52,041 nucleotides of DNA from positions 1 through 52,041 of the forward strand of contig DAIDMU010000072.1 of the NCBI GenBank assembly GCA_027448805.1, written 5' to 3'. Made by a program: the position numbers and the translations under genes. The notes beneath the pieces were generated by a model that saw only the letters and a program-made list of their open reading frames with translations, was not told where the DNA came from and did not search any database. The first letter of the stretch is position 1, and the number at the start of each line of letters is the position of its first letter. Source of the stretch: Sulfurimonas sp. (GTDB taxonomy: Bacteria > Campylobacterota > Campylobacteria > Campylobacterales > Sulfurimonadaceae). Positions 26,459 through 36,920 of this stretch are shown here, one piece after another.

Positions 26459-28009
26459 ATGACAAATGTTAGCATCATAGTATTAGATTTTGGCTCTCAA
26501 TATACCCAGCTTATTGCTCGTCGTCTTCGTGAAGATAAAATTTATTGTGAAATTCTTCCTTACCACACAAAGGTAGAAGATATTAAGGCTAAAAATCCAA
26601 AAGGAATTATTCTTAGCGGAGGACCATCTTCTGTCTACAACAAAGATGCATATGAGGTTGACCTTGGCGTTTACAAGATGGGAATACCTGTTCTTGGTAT
26701 CTGTTATGGTATGCAAAGAATTGCTGTTGATTTTGGCGGCAGTGTTATTCGTTCATCTCATCATGAGTATGGTAAAGCTGAACTAAAAATCAAAGATGTC
26801 GGTGAGAACTGTTCGCCGCTCCTAAAAGATTGTGATGATGACAGAGTTGTATGGATGAGTCATAGCGATAAAGTTGATGTTCTGCCAGAGGGCTTTTCGC
26901 CTATTGCAACATCGGCAAACTCTCCTTATGCGGCTATTTCAGATGAAAAAAGACGCGTTTATGCAATGCAGTACCATCCGGAGGTTCAACACTCTGAAGA
27001 GGGTTATTTGATGCTTCGCAACTTTGCAAGAAATATTTGCGGAGTAACTGAGAAGTGGAAAATGGAACACTTTTTAAAAGAGCAGATTAAGATTATTCGC
27101 GAAAAAGTCGGAACGGGAAAAGTTCTTTGCGGGCTAAGCGGCGGAGTTGACAGCTCAGTCGTTGCCGCTATGCTTTATGAGGCCATCGGTGAGCAGCTAG
27201 TGCCTGTTTTTGTAGATAACGGGCTTTTACGCAAAGGCGAGAGAGAACAGGTTGAAGAGGTATTTAAAATCAATCTAAAAGTGCCTTTGGTAGTTGTTGA
27301 TGCCAGAGAAAACTTTTTAAGCAAACTCGCAGGAGTAAGCGATCCTGAAACAAAAAGAAAGATTATCGGTCACACATTTATAGAAGAGTTTGAAAAAGAG
27401 GCTAAAAAGCACGACGGCATTAAGTTTTTGGCTCAAGGCACGCTTTACCCTGATGTTATAGAGTCTGTTTCTGTAAATGGTCCATCAGAGGTTATAAAAT
27501 CTCACCACAATGTTGGCGGATTGCCTGACTGGATGGATTTCCAACTAATAGAGCCGCTTCGTGAACTTTTCAAAGATGAAGTTCGTAAAATCGGTTTAGA
27601 ACTTGGTCTTCCGGAATCTATGATAAACCGTCATCCTTTCCCTGGACCGGGACTTGCAATCCGCATAATGGGCGATGTAAATAAGCCAGATCTGGAGCTT
27701 TTGAGAGAAGCCGATGTTATCTTGTTGGATGAGTTAAAAGCAAGCGGGTATTACGCAAAAACTTGGCAGGCATTTGTAGTTTTACTAAATGTAAAATCGG
27801 TCGGCGTAATGGGCGATAACCGTACTTATGACAATACCGTTTGTGTTAGAGTTGTTGAAGCGGTTGATGGAATGACGGCAACATTTGCGCATCTTCCGCA
27901 TGATTTGCTGGAGAGAATAAGCAGAAGAATCATAAATGAGGTAGATGGCATAAACCGCGTAGTATATGATATCTCTTCAAAACCACCAGCAACAATTGAG
28001 TGGGAATAA
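26459..28009 (+). CDS. guaA: GMP synthase (glutamine-hydrolysing)
   Basis: [41 protein letters not shown]-terminal [28 protein letters not shown]. Confidence 0.97.
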   Translation: MTNVSIIVLDFGSQYTQLIARRLREDKIYCEILPYHTKVEDIKAKNPKGIILSGGPSSVYNKDAYEVDLGVYKMGIPVLGICYGMQRIAVDFGGSVIRSSHHEYGKAELKIKDVGENCSPLLKDCDDDRVVWMSHSDKVDVLPEGFSPIATSANSPYAAISDEKRRVYAMQYHPEVQHSEEGYLMLRNFARNICGVTEKWKMEHFLKEQIKIIREKVGTGKVLCGLSGGVDSSVVAAMLYEAIGEQLVPVFVDNGLLRKGEREQVEEVFKINLKVPLVVVDARENFLSKLAGVSDPETKRKIIGHTFIEEFEKEAKKHDGIKFLAQGTLYPDVIESVSVNGPSEVIKSHHNVGGLPDWMDFQLIEPLRELFKDEVRKIGLELGLPESMINRHPFPGPGLAIRIMGDVNKPDLELLREADVILLDELKASGYYAKTWQAFVVLLNVKSVGVMGDNRTYDNTVCVRVVEAVDGMTATFAHLPHDLLERISRRIINEVDGINRVVYDISSKPPATIEWE

Positions 28010-28018
28010 AATTAGTAC

Positions 28019-28657
28019 ATGTCAAAAAAAATTTATCTCTTTGCCACGTCAAAAAGCAAACATGCTATAAATGTGAAATCTCTGGATGTCAGGCTTTTAA
28101 AGCCCGACATTGATTTTTCTAAATATAACTACCTGATTATCACATCAAAACAGACCGTAAAAGCGCTGGAGCAGTATGATAAAAAAGATTTTATAGATAC
28201 TCCTGCGCTTTGCGTATCAGTTAAAACGGCGAATGAGTATGAAGAGTTTGGCGGTAAAATTTTGGCAATCGGGGATGGATACGGCGATAATCTTATTAAG
28301 AATATTAAAGAGTATCCAAAAGAGACTAAGTGGCTCTATCTAAGAGCAGAGCTTATAGCTTCTGATTTTGTTCAAAAGAGCAGAGATGACGGATATATGA
28401 TAGATGAAAAAATTATTTATGTAAGCGAATGTTCTAAAGAGATTTTAGATATCAGGGTAACTGACGATTCCACGCTTATTTTCACTTCGCCATCATCAAT
28501 AGAGTGCTTTTTGAAAAATAATTCTATACATCCCGATGCAAAAGTTATAGTAATAGGCAAGACAACGGCTAATTATTTGCCGCAAGGCACGGAGTATATA
28601 GTTAGCCAAAATACATCGATAGAGAGCTGTGTAGAGTTGGCATTAGATATAAAATAG
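28019..28657 (+). CDS. hemD: Uroporphyrinogen-III synthase
   Basis: HemD-like bilobal sequence: IITSKQTVKAL..., LIFTSPSSIECFLKNN, VIGKTTANYL. Confidence 0.8.
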   Translation: MSKKIYLFATSKSKHAINVKSLDVRLLKPDIDFSKYNYLIITSKQTVKALEQYDKKDFIDTPALCVSVKTANEYEEFGGKILAIGDGYGDNLIKNIKEYPKETKWLYLRAELIASDFVQKSRDDGYMIDEKIIYVSECSKEILDIRVTDDSTLIFTSPSSIECFLKNNSIHPDAKVIVIGKTTANYLPQGTEYIVSQNTSIESCVELALDIK

Positions 28658-28689
28658 CATTTTATAAAAGAAAATCAAGAATTATTTTG

Positions 28690-28695
28690 TATAAT
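28690..28695 (+). promoter_or_regulatory. -10 element TATAAT for the 6S-like RNA
   Basis: TGTATAATAGTAC, about 8 nt before the predicted RNA 5' stem. Confidence 0.6.
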
Positions 28696-28701
28696 AGTAC
28701 T

Positions 28702-28906
28702 AGTAGTCTGGGTAGTTCGACATATCGCGTAATGAGGGTTCTACATTTTCAAATTGCGAACTACTAGGGTTTTCGTGTGTCGGTGTTATCGTTTGAGATA
28801 CGTTAACTCTGTCGAGATAATGCCGCCGATAGAGAACTCTCTCTTCGCCCAAATACGGCTTTTAGAACCGAGCCAAATGCGAGACGGCTATCCGGGCTAT
28901 TTTTAT
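28702..28906 (+). ncRNA. ssrS: 6S RNA (epsilonproteobacterial purD-motif type)
   Basis: Directly upstream of purD; rod-like fold: closing stem 28704-28715 (TAGTCTGGGTAG) with 28888-28899 (CTATCCGGGCTA), TCGCG/TGCGA, GGTTCTA/TAGAACC, and apical stem CGGTGTTATC/GATAATGCCG around a large internal loop, then T-run. Confidence 0.75.
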
Positions 28907-28973
28907 AAAGATGCTTATTTAGTACATTTAGATGTTTTAAATAGATATTTTTTAACTTATTTATGGAGTTTTG

Positions 28974-30239
28974 ATGAAAATTTTAATATTAGGAAACGGC
29001 GGCAGGGAGTACTCGATTGCCCGTGCAATTTTAAACGAAAAAGAGTCGCATGAGCTCTTCTTTATGCCTGGAAACGGTGCAACTTCCTCTCTTGGAACGA
29101 ATCTGAATATTAAAGATTATGGCGAATTGGCAGAGTTTGCTAAGAAAAGCGGCGTTGAATTAACTATTGTTGGACCTGAGGGTCCGCTTGTTGATGGTGT
29201 GGTAGATATATTTAAATCTCACGGACTTACTATTTTTGGACCAAGCAAAGAGGCTGCGAGGCTTGAAGGCTCAAAAGTATATATGAAAAATTTTCTTGCG
29301 AAGTATAATATCCCGACTGCCCGCTACATAGAGACCTCTTCAATAGAAGATGCGTTTAGATTTGCAGAGAAGCTCTCTACCCCGATAGTTGTAAAGGCAG
29401 ACGGCCTTTGCGGCGGCAAAGGTGTTATTATTGCCCAAACGCATGATGAGGCTAAAATTGCAATCTCTGAGATGCTGAGCGGAAAGAGTTTTGGAGATGC
29501 TGGGAGAAAAGTAGTTGTCGAAGAGTTCTTGGACGGCTATGAGCTCTCAATGTTTGCCGTTTGCGACGGAGATGATTATATTTTACTTCCGGCAGCGCAA
29601 GACCATAAAAGACTTCTAGATAATGATCAGGGACCAAACACTGGCGGTATGGGGGCGTACGCTCCGACACCGCTTGTAGATTATGAGCTTTATCAAAAGG
29701 TAAGAGAGAGAATTATCCGTCCAACATTAGACGGCATGAAAAAAGAGGGTGCTCCGTTCGAGGGAGTTCTTTTTATCGGGATTATGGTTGTTAACGGCGA
29801 GCCTATTACACTGGAATTTAATGTTCGTTTTGGAGACCCTGAGTGCGAGATACTTATGCCGTTAATGACTTCAAGCGTGAGTGACATGTTCTATAAAGCC
29901 GCTACGAATAGACTTGGTGAAATAAAAGTGGAGTTTTCTAAAGAGTTTGCGGTAGGCGTGGTTATGGCAAGTGCGGATTATCCATATAAAAGCTCGACGC
30001 CGGCAGAGATAATAGTAGATAATGTACATCATGAAGATATAGAGAAATATACGCATATATCATACGCCGGAGTTAGCATGATTGATGGCAAACTCTATGC
30101 AGATGGCGGCAGAGTTTTGGTTTGTGTCGGCATTGGAAGTACGATAAAAGAGGCAAGAGACAGAGCATATATGAGATGCGGGCAGGTTCATTTTGCAGGC
30201 AAAAAACTTCGTACCGATATAGCTTACCAAGCTCTCTAA
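28974..30239 (+). CDS. purD: Phosphoribosylamine-glycine ligase
   Basis: [59 protein letters not shown]. Confidence 0.96.
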   Translation: MKILILGNGGREYSIARAILNEKESHELFFMPGNGATSSLGTNLNIKDYGELAEFAKKSGVELTIVGPEGPLVDGVVDIFKSHGLTIFGPSKEAARLEGSKVYMKNFLAKYNIPTARYIETSSIEDAFRFAEKLSTPIVVKADGLCGGKGVIIAQTHDEAKIAISEMLSGKSFGDAGRKVVVEEFLDGYELSMFAVCDGDDYILLPAAQDHKRLLDNDQGPNTGGMGAYAPTPLVDYELYQKVRERIIRPTLDGMKKEGAPFEGVLFIGIMVVNGEPITLEFNVRFGDPECEILMPLMTSSVSDMFYKAATNRLGEIKVEFSKEFAVGVVMASADYPYKSSTPAEIIVDNVHHEDIEKYTHISYAGVSMIDGKLYADGGRVLVCVGIGSTIKEARDRAYMRCGQVHFAGKKLRTDIAYQAL

Positions 30240-30250
30240 GAAGATGTGAA

Positions 30251-30700
30251 GTGAACGAAGAGATTCAAGAGATCCTTAATCGTGAGGGAATGAGTTTGGC
30301 ACCGATAAAAAAGAGAGCCATCGCATTTTTTATAGATGAGATGCTGCTCTCACTTTTGCTTATTATCGCTTTGTCGGACTCATTTTTTGAGGCTAAAACG
30401 GTTGAAGAGATGATTATTTTAACAAATACGTTCGTTCTGGAATATATGGCAATGAAGATTTTTTACCAAGCTTTTTTTGTTATGCAGTATGGCGCAACAC
30501 TGGGCAAGCTTATTATAAAAATAAGGGTAGTAGAGATTAAGACACTCCAAACCCCAAATGTTATCGTTGCACTAAATCGCGCGATTGTAAGAGTGGTAAG
30601 CGAGATGCTTTTTTATCTTGGATTTTTATGGGGTGCTATGGATCCATCTCGACAAACTTGGCATGACAAAAGTGCTAAAACTTTGGTTGTAAATGTTTAA
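30251..30700 (+). CDS. RDD family membrane protein
   Basis: KKRAIAFFIDEMLLSLLLII and GATLGKLIIKIRVV; GTG start at 30251, since the longer supplied ORF runs back over purD. Confidence 0.85.
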   Translation: MNEEIQEILNREGMSLAPIKKRAIAFFIDEMLLSLLLIIALSDSFFEAKTVEEMIILTNTFVLEYMAMKIFYQAFFVMQYGATLGKLIIKIRVVEIKTLQTPNVIVALNRAIVRVVSEMLFYLGFLWGAMDPSRQTWHDKSAKTLVVNV

Positions 30701-32876
30701 GTTATTTATGCTTTTAATGGTGTTTATTACACATCTAATCGGTGATGATGTTAATGACAAGGTTGAAGTATATGCAACAACAATGGATACAAAAGATAAT
30801 GTTGTTACAGCAGGCGGAGAGGTTGTAGTAGTATATCAGGATTACCATTTAAGTGCCAAAAGAGCGATTTATGACAGAAATAGCGGTGAATTAGAGCTTT
30901 TTGGAAATATTAGAGCAAGCCAAGGCGAAAATATTAAACTACTCGGAGAGTATGCAAAACTCAATATTGCCCAAAAAGAGAGAACATTTAAACCTTTCTA
31001 CATGTTAGAAAAAACATCCGATGTTTGGCTTAGCGGCGCCAACTCTTATGCAAAAGATATAGAAGTAGAGGTAGAGTCAGGGGTTATGAGCGGATGTGAT
31101 CCCAATAACCCGCTTTGGAAGATAGAGTTTACATCATCAGAATATAACACGGATACGATGTGGTTAAATCTTTACAATGCAAGAATTTATCTCTATGACA
31201 TCCCGGTTTTTTACACTCCATACTTTGGATACTCTCTCGATACGACAAGAAGAACAGGAGTTTTACCTCCTATGGTCGGATTTTCGGACAAAGAGGGTTT
31301 TTACTATGAGCAGGCACTCTATATTGCTGAGCAAAACTGGTGGGATTTGGAGCTAAAGCCTCAGATAAGAACAAATCGCGGCTCTGGTTTATATAGTACC
31401 TTTAGGTTTGTGGACAGCAAAATATCAAAAGGCTCTTTGACAGCAGGATATTTTAAAGAGAGGGAAAAATATTTTCTTGAGAGCGGTTTAGCAAATAAAA
31501 AACATTATGGGTTTAATTTTCTCTATGACAACGGCGATGTTATAAATCAGTGGTTTGGCACAAGCTTTGAGGGGCAATCAGGTTTATATATGGATATCGT
31601 CAATATGAATGATGTTGATTATATTAACCTCTCTACAAATGATACGACTCAAAATGTGACGACAACGCAGTTGCTCTCAAGAATAAACCTATTTTATAAT
31701 ACGGACAATAACTATTTCGGCTCATATTTTAAGCATTATAAAAATTTAACGCTAGATAGCAATGAAAAAACTCTTCAAAATCTTCCGGCACTTCATTATC
31801 ACAAATATTTAGAGACGTTACTGGATGAGCATTTTTTATATAATATTGATGTGCAAAGTAATAATTACTACAGAAGTCTTGGTAAGAGTGCTACTCAAAC
31901 AGATATAAACATTCCATTAACACTTCAGACATCGCTTTTTGATGAGCTTATGAATGTTTCATATAAATCATACATAAATGCACAGCATACAAGCTTCAAA
32001 GGTGATGAAGAGATACCGACGACAAATGAGTACAGTGACGGCTTTTTTGCAAGAAACTATCACTCAGTAACGGCGTCAACGCAGCTCACGCGTGCTTTTG
32101 ACGAAATCACGCATGTGGTTGATTTCGGTGCAGAGTATCAGTTAGGCGGCTATGAGATGGAAGATGGGTATTATGATGAACAAAAAGATTACTGTTCAAT
32201 AAAAGAGAACAAGAAACAGCCTATTTGTGAGTTTTATAATATTACAGATATCGAGGAGAGCCTGCAGCTGTATTTCTCACACTATCTATATGATATTTCC
32301 GGAAGGCAGATAATTTATCATAGAGTTGCTCAGGGCATATCTTATGAAGATATTGGAGGCGGAGCCGGCGAGCTTGAGAATGAACTTGATTATCAGATTA
32401 CAAATAGCTTGAATTACTACAATAATATGTTTTATAACTATGATGAAAGTGGTTTTTCTAAAAATTTCAATAAAATAAAGTATGTAAGCAGCAGTTTTGA
32501 CATTGGGCTCTCTCACATGTATAAAAATAGTTTTATACCTGATTCCGGGAATATTTTGCAACATACAAGTTATTTGACTTCTAGTATAAGCTACAAATAT
32601 AATAAACACTACTCCTATTCCTATAAACATGATTACGACTTAGAGAGAAGTGAAAAGAAGGGGTTTGAAGTTGGCTTTTTGTATCAAAAAAGATGCTGGG
32701 ATTTTGGGCTTAGATATGTTGAAAACAACAGACCTATCCTAAATCTAAGCGGTGTTTCAGATTCAATATATGACAGATATATTTACATTATTGTAAGACT
32801 AAAACCTATTATGTCGCCGGAGGGCAAAGGAACAGGTTTTTCATACAGACTTCCTGATAAATCGGAGACAAATTAG
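30693..32876 (+). CDS. lptD: LPS-assembly protein LptD
   Basis: N-terminal OstA domain (VVTAGGEVVVVYQDYHLSAKRAIYDRNSGELELFGNI), long beta-barrel, IIVRLKPIMSPEGKGTGFSY C-terminal part. Confidence 0.88.
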   Translation: MFKLFMLLMVFITHLIGDDVNDKVEVYATTMDTKDNVVTAGGEVVVVYQDYHLSAKRAIYDRNSGELELFGNIRASQGENIKLLGEYAKLNIAQKERTFKPFYMLEKTSDVWLSGANSYAKDIEVEVESGVMSGCDPNNPLWKIEFTSSEYNTDTMWLNLYNARIYLYDIPVFYTPYFGYSLDTTRRTGVLPPMVGFSDKEGFYYEQALYIAEQNWWDLELKPQIRTNRGSGLYSTFRFVDSKISKGSLTAGYFKEREKYFLESGLANKKHYGFNFLYDNGDVINQWFGTSFEGQSGLYMDIVNMNDVDYINLSTNDTTQNVTTTQLLSRINLFYNTDNNYFGSYFKHYKNLTLDSNEKTLQNLPALHYHKYLETLLDEHFLYNIDVQSNNYYRSLGKSATQTDINIPLTLQTSLFDELMNVSYKSYINAQHTSFKGDEEIPTTNEYSDGFFARNYHSVTASTQLTRAFDEITHVVDFGAEYQLGGYEMEDGYYDEQKDYCSIKENKKQPICEFYNITDIEESLQLYFSHYLYDISGRQIIYHRVAQGISYEDIGGGAGELENELDYQITNSLNYYNNMFYNYDESGFSKNFNKIKYVSSSFDIGLSHMYKNSFIPDSGNILQHTSYLTSSISYKYNKHYSYSYKHDYDLERSEKKGFEVGFLYQKRCWDFGLRYVENNRPILNLSGVSDSIYDRYIYIIVRLKPIMSPEGKGTGFSYRLPDKSETN

Positions 32877-32880
32877 AGCT

Positions 32881-33543
32881 ATGACAAAATATAAAAATAT
32901 TTTAAAAAACCGTGAAGATGCGGCAAAAAAGCTCCATGATGTTATACCTATGCAAAAATTCAAAGATGAAAACTGGAGGTTAGTCGCGGTTTCAAGAGGC
33001 GGTTTGGAGCTTGCGTACCAGATAAGAGGAAAACAAAAAAACAGCATTGATATTCTTTTTTCAGAAGCGATAATGGCTCCAAACAATCATGAGTGTGAAA
33101 TAGCCAGGGTTTGCGAAGGAGAAGAGATAGTAATTAACGAAAATCTGGTTTCAAGTTTTGGAATAAAGTATGACTATATTTATGGTGAAGCACATAGAAA
33201 ACATGAAGAGAAGATACTTAGCTATATTTATAAGTATAGAAAGGGGCGTCCTTTTACCTCAATGTGCAATCAGATAGTTTTGCTGGTTGATGAGGGAACA
33301 GAAACAGGATTAAAATTTGCAACCGCATTAAAAGCGATTTTGGCAATGAAACCAAAGGCTATTTATATCGCCTCTCCGGTTATACCTAGTGATGTTTTGG
33401 AGTTTTTGGAGCCATTTGCGGATGATCTCTTTTTTCTTTACAAAATAGACGATTACGTTGAGACATCGCTATATTACGAAGAGTTTGCTAAGATAGATGA
33501 AGAGAGAATAGAAAAAATATTAGGAGAAAAAAGTGAAATATAA
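32881..33543 (+). CDS. Phosphoribosyltransferase family protein
   Basis: LVAVSRGGLELAYQI and IVLLVDEGTETGLKFATAL PRPP-loop-like motif. Confidence 0.8.
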   Translation: MTKYKNILKNREDAAKKLHDVIPMQKFKDENWRLVAVSRGGLELAYQIRGKQKNSIDILFSEAIMAPNNHECEIARVCEGEEIVINENLVSSFGIKYDYIYGEAHRKHEEKILSYIYKYRKGRPFTSMCNQIVLLVDEGTETGLKFATALKAILAMKPKAIYIASPVIPSDVLEFLEPFADDLFFLYKIDDYVETSLYYEEFAKIDEERIEKILGEKSEI

Positions 33544-35698
33544 CGTTAAAGTAGATTTAAAAAATAGAAGTGAAGAGTACTCATTTACAGAGGTTGCAAA
33601 ACAGGCAAACGGATCGGCTTGGTTAAAAAGCGGTGATACGGTTATTTTAGCAACGGTTGTTATAGATGAGACAGAGATAGTAAAAGATGATTTTCTCCCG
33701 TTAACAGTTCAGTATATTGAAAAAACGTATGCAGCGGGCAAAATTCCGGGCGGATTCTTTAAGCGCGAAACGAAGCCAAGTGATTTTGAAACTCTGACAT
33801 CTCGCATAGTTGACCGCTCGCTTCGTCCTCTGTTTCCAAAAGGATTTGGGTATCCAACGCAAATAACAATTATGACTTTCAGCGTTGATAAAGAGTCAGA
33901 TCTTCAGGTTTTAGCCCTAAATGCGGCTTCAGCGGCACTATTTGTAAGCAATATTGATATCAACACATCTGTATCAGCCGTAAGAGCCGCAAAAATTGAC
34001 GGAGAGTTGGTCCTAAATCCGACTTTATCAGAGCTTAACCGTTCTACGCTGGACCTTTATCTCTCTGGTACAAAAAATGATCTTCTTATGATTGAGATGA
34101 GAAGTATCGGAGGAGAAAAAGTTGACACCACTCTGATTGTGGATCCTATGATGGACCCTACGCTTAGCACTCCTGTTATAACAACTCATGTTTCAAATGC
34201 TGTCGGTGAGGATGAGTTAATAACTATTTTTGAAAAAACAGAGGAGCTTCTTTTTCTTAGCAATGCCAAGTATGAAGAAGCGTTTAGTGCATTTAAAAAA
34301 GAGACGATGGAGATAGAGTATAAAGCACATTTGCTAAATGAAGAGATGGTCAGATATGTACGCCAAAACCACTTTGCAGATATAAAATCCGCAATGAATC
34401 AGATGGCGAAATCTGAGCGCTCAACTGCACTTAGAACTCTTAGAAAAAAAATCATTCTTGAGCAAGAAGATTGGAATGAAGTGGAGCTTAAAGATGCAAT
34501 AGAAAATGTAAAAAAAGAGCAGGTAAGAGCTCAGATTTTAAATGAGAGAGTGCGAGCTGATGGAAGAGCATTAAATGAAGTAAGGCCAATATCTATAAGC
34601 ACAAACGTACTTCCAAGAGCTCACTCGTCATGTCTATTTACCCGCGGACAAACTCAGGCATTGGTGGTTCTTACAATGGGCGGACCAAAAGATGCGCAGA
34701 TGTTTGAAAACCTAACTGACAGCGGAGTGCAAAACGAGAACTTTATGGTTCACTACAACTTTCCGGGGTTTAGCGTGGGTGAAGCCTCTCCGATTATGGG
34801 AACAAAGAGAAGGGAGCTTGGTCACGGAAATTTGGCTAAAAGAGCGTTAGAGCCGATAGTTAACCTTGATGGGCAGACAGTTCGTATTGTTTCTGAAATT
34901 TTAGAGTCAAACGGCTCATCTTCAATGGCTACGGTTTGCGGTGGATATATGGCTCTGCGCGCTGCTGACATAGAGACAAGTGATGTTATCGCTGGTATTG
35001 CTATGGGTATGGTCAGTGAAGGAAGCAAATATGCGATACTTTCAGATATTATGGGACTTGAAGATCACGATGGGGATATGGATTTCAAAGTAACAGGCTC
35101 TAAAGAGGGCATTACTGCTATGCAGATGGATATAAAACTCGGCGGAATCAGTTTAAATATTTTAAAAGAGGCACTCTATCAGGCGAAAGAAGGCAGAGCC
35201 CAAATTATAGATGTTATGGTTGAAGCAGAGAAAAATATTGAGTTTAACGACGGCGTATTGCCTAGTACTGACTTCTTTCATATAGACCCGAGTTTTATCG
35301 GAGAGATTATAGGTCAGGCAGGCAAAACCATACGTGAAATAATTGAGAAGTTTGAAGTGGCTATTGATATTGATAAAAAAGACGGAAAAGTAAAAGTAAC
35401 AGGAAAGAGCAAGGGCGGCGTCAAATCTGCAAGAGACTATATTGAAGCTATCATAAACGCTCCAAAAGTTGCAAAAATCGAGTACAAAGTCGGCGATAAA
35501 TATAAAGGTGTAGTTAAAAAGATAGTTGATTTTGGGGCTTTTATAGAGCTTCCGGATGGAACAGACGGACTTATGCACATCTCTAAAATATCCGATCAAA
35601 GAGTAGAAAAAGTAAGCGATGTTTTAAAAGAGGGAGAAGAGATAAATGTTGAGATTTTAGAGTTTAAAGGCAACAAAATCTCACTAGGCCGCGCATAA
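33533..35698 (+). CDS. pnp: Polyribonucleotide nucleotidyltransferase (PNPase)
   Basis: Two RNase PH domains, KH (FIGEIIGQAGKTIREI) and S1 (GDKYKGVVKKIVDFGAFIELPDGTDGLMHIS). Confidence 0.96.
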   Translation: MKYNVKVDLKNRSEEYSFTEVAKQANGSAWLKSGDTVILATVVIDETEIVKDDFLPLTVQYIEKTYAAGKIPGGFFKRETKPSDFETLTSRIVDRSLRPLFPKGFGYPTQITIMTFSVDKESDLQVLALNAASAALFVSNIDINTSVSAVRAAKIDGELVLNPTLSELNRSTLDLYLSGTKNDLLMIEMRSIGGEKVDTTLIVDPMMDPTLSTPVITTHVSNAVGEDELITIFEKTEELLFLSNAKYEEAFSAFKKETMEIEYKAHLLNEEMVRYVRQNHFADIKSAMNQMAKSERSTALRTLRKKIILEQEDWNEVELKDAIENVKKEQVRAQILNERVRADGRALNEVRPISISTNVLPRAHSSCLFTRGQTQALVVLTMGGPKDAQMFENLTDSGVQNENFMVHYNFPGFSVGEASPIMGTKRRELGHGNLAKRALEPIVNLDGQTVRIVSEILESNGSSSMATVCGGYMALRAADIETSDVIAGIAMGMVSEGSKYAILSDIMGLEDHDGDMDFKVTGSKEGITAMQMDIKLGGISLNILKEALYQAKEGRAQIIDVMVEAEKNIEFNDGVLPSTDFFHIDPSFIGEIIGQAGKTIREIIEKFEVAIDIDKKDGKVKVTGKSKGGVKSARDYIEAIINAPKVAKIEYKVGDKYKGVVKKIVDFGAFIELPDGTDGLMHISKISDQRVEKVSDVLKEGEEINVEILEFKGNKISLGRA

Positions 35699-35789
35699 AC
35701 TTTTTGCACCGCAATATCAGCTCTGTTATGCAGAGCACGCTTGTTAAATAAATTTATAAAACTTAAACTCTATTTTAGCACTTCTTATG

Positions 35790-35863
35790 TATAATCCGCC
35801 ATCAAATTTTAGTAGGGAAATCTTTGCATTTATGCATAGATTGCCATATTCATTGGAATATGG
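35790..35863 (+). promoter_or_regulatory. Promoter (-10 TATAAT) and two-hairpin leader upstream of atpE
   Basis: TATAAT at 35790-35795; hairpin AATCT.TGCA-TTTA-TGCA.AGATT (35819-35842); hairpin CCATATTC-ATTG-GAATATGG (35844-35863). Confidence 0.5.
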
Positions 35864-35907
35864 TTACGCTAGCCGAAAAAATTTGTAATAATTTTAAAGG
35901 AAATACT

Positions 35908-36234
35908 ATGAAAAAAATTCTTTTCTTAATGGTAGCATTCGCTGCTGCTTTATTTGCTGAAGACGCTGTTGCTGCTACTGATGTTGCTAACCAAACTCTT
36001 AAAGCTTACTCAATGATTGCTGCTGGTCTTGGATTAGGTCTTGCTGCACTAGGCGGAGCTATCGGTATGGGTCATACTGCTGCTGCAACTATCGCTGGTA
36101 CAGCTCGTAACCCAGGTTTAGGCGCTAAACTTATGACTACAATGTTCATTGCTCTTGCAATGATTGAAGCGCAAGTTATTTATGCACTGGTAATTGCTCT
36201 TATAGCACTTTACGCAAACCCATATTTAGGTTAA
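35908..36234 (+). CDS. atpE: ATP synthase F0 subunit c
   Basis: MKKILFLMVAFAAALFAEDAV...GLGLAALGGAIGMGHTAAATIAGTARNPGLGAKLMTTMFIALAMIEAQVIYALVIALIALY; start ATG at 35908 with AAAGG upstream. Confidence 0.96.
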   Translation: MKKILFLMVAFAAALFAEDAVAATDVANQTLKAYSMIAAGLGLGLAALGGAIGMGHTAAATIAGTARNPGLGAKLMTTMFIALAMIEAQVIYALVIALIALYANPYLG

Positions 36235-36248
36235 TCAACTTAAATATT

Positions 36249-36268
36249 AAAACGCCTTAGGGCGTTTT
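36249..36268 (+). terminator. Rho-independent terminator of atpE
   Basis: AAAACGCC-TTAG-GGCGTTTT perfect 8-bp stem. Confidence 0.85.
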
Positions 36269-36287
36269 AAACCTCTCTTCTCTATAT

Positions 36288-36372
36288 GCGACCGTGGTGG
36301 AACGGTAGACACACTACCTTGAGGTGGTAGCGCCCTACGGGTGTGGGAGTTCAAATCTCCCCGGTCGCACCA
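36288..36372 (+). tRNA. tRNA-Leu (anticodon GAG), CCA encoded
   Basis: GCGACCG...CGGTCGC acceptor stem, anticodon loop CTTGAGG, long variable arm, GTTCAAATC T-loop, ACCA end. Confidence 0.93.
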
Positions 36373-36554
36373 TTATTTTAAATGTAAAAATCCCCTTTTA
36401 AATTTTAACTCTCTTTTATATTATTATGTGTACTATTGTTTTGAAATATTTTTAAACTTCCGTTTTAAAAGCTTTAATTCTCTAATGAGACCAAAACCAG
36501 CTTTTATATCTATAGTAGTATATGTATATCATATAGCAAATAAAAAGGATTCTT

Positions 36555-36884
36555 ATGAAAAAAGTTGTTTTTAAAATATTATGTGTTGCATCGCTCATCG
36601 CTATGCCATCTGTTGTTTTTGCTCAAAACGGTGAGCAAAATAATGAAAGTAACGGTGAAAAAATAAAAGCGGAAAAACGCCAAGATGGGGATAATAGAGC
36701 TGAAAAAAAAGTAAAAAAAGAGAAGCATAAGGCTGAGGAAGGGCAAGACGAATCTGAAAAGAAGGCAAAAAAAGAGAAGGATAAATCAGAAAAAAAAGAT
36801 TCTAAGGTAAAAAAAGAGAAAAAGAGTTCTGAGAAGAAAGAGCGCAAAAATAAAAAAGAGGAAGAAGATAGCTCTGAAGAGTAG
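36555..36884 (+). CDS. Exported Lys/Glu-rich (KEKE-type) low-complexity protein
   Basis: Signal peptide MKKVVFKILCVASLIAMPSVVFAQ followed by ~85 residues almost entirely K/E/S/D/A. Confidence 0.65.
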   Translation: MKKVVFKILCVASLIAMPSVVFAQNGEQNNESNGEKIKAEKRQDGDNRAEKKVKKEKHKAEEGQDESEKKAKKEKDKSEKKDSKVKKEKKSSEKKERKNKKEEEDSSEE

Positions 36885-36890
36885 TAGTCT

Positions 36891-36918
36891 GTTGCAGAGC
36901 ATATATTATCTCTGCAAC
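36891..36918. terminator. Putative (bidirectional) terminator hairpin
   Basis: GTTGCAGAG-CATATATTAT-CTCTGCAAC perfect 9-bp inverted repeat between convergent genes; weak T-tract. Confidence 0.5.
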
Positions 36919-36920
36919 TA

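Noticed and set aside
28754-29053. ORF of 99 aa between hemD and purD
   Set aside because: Overlaps the 6S-like RNA and runs out of frame into purD; no recognisable protein.
30122-30251. N-terminal extension of the RDD protein ORF (30122..30700)
   Set aside because: Lies inside purD in another frame; GTG at 30251 is a better start.
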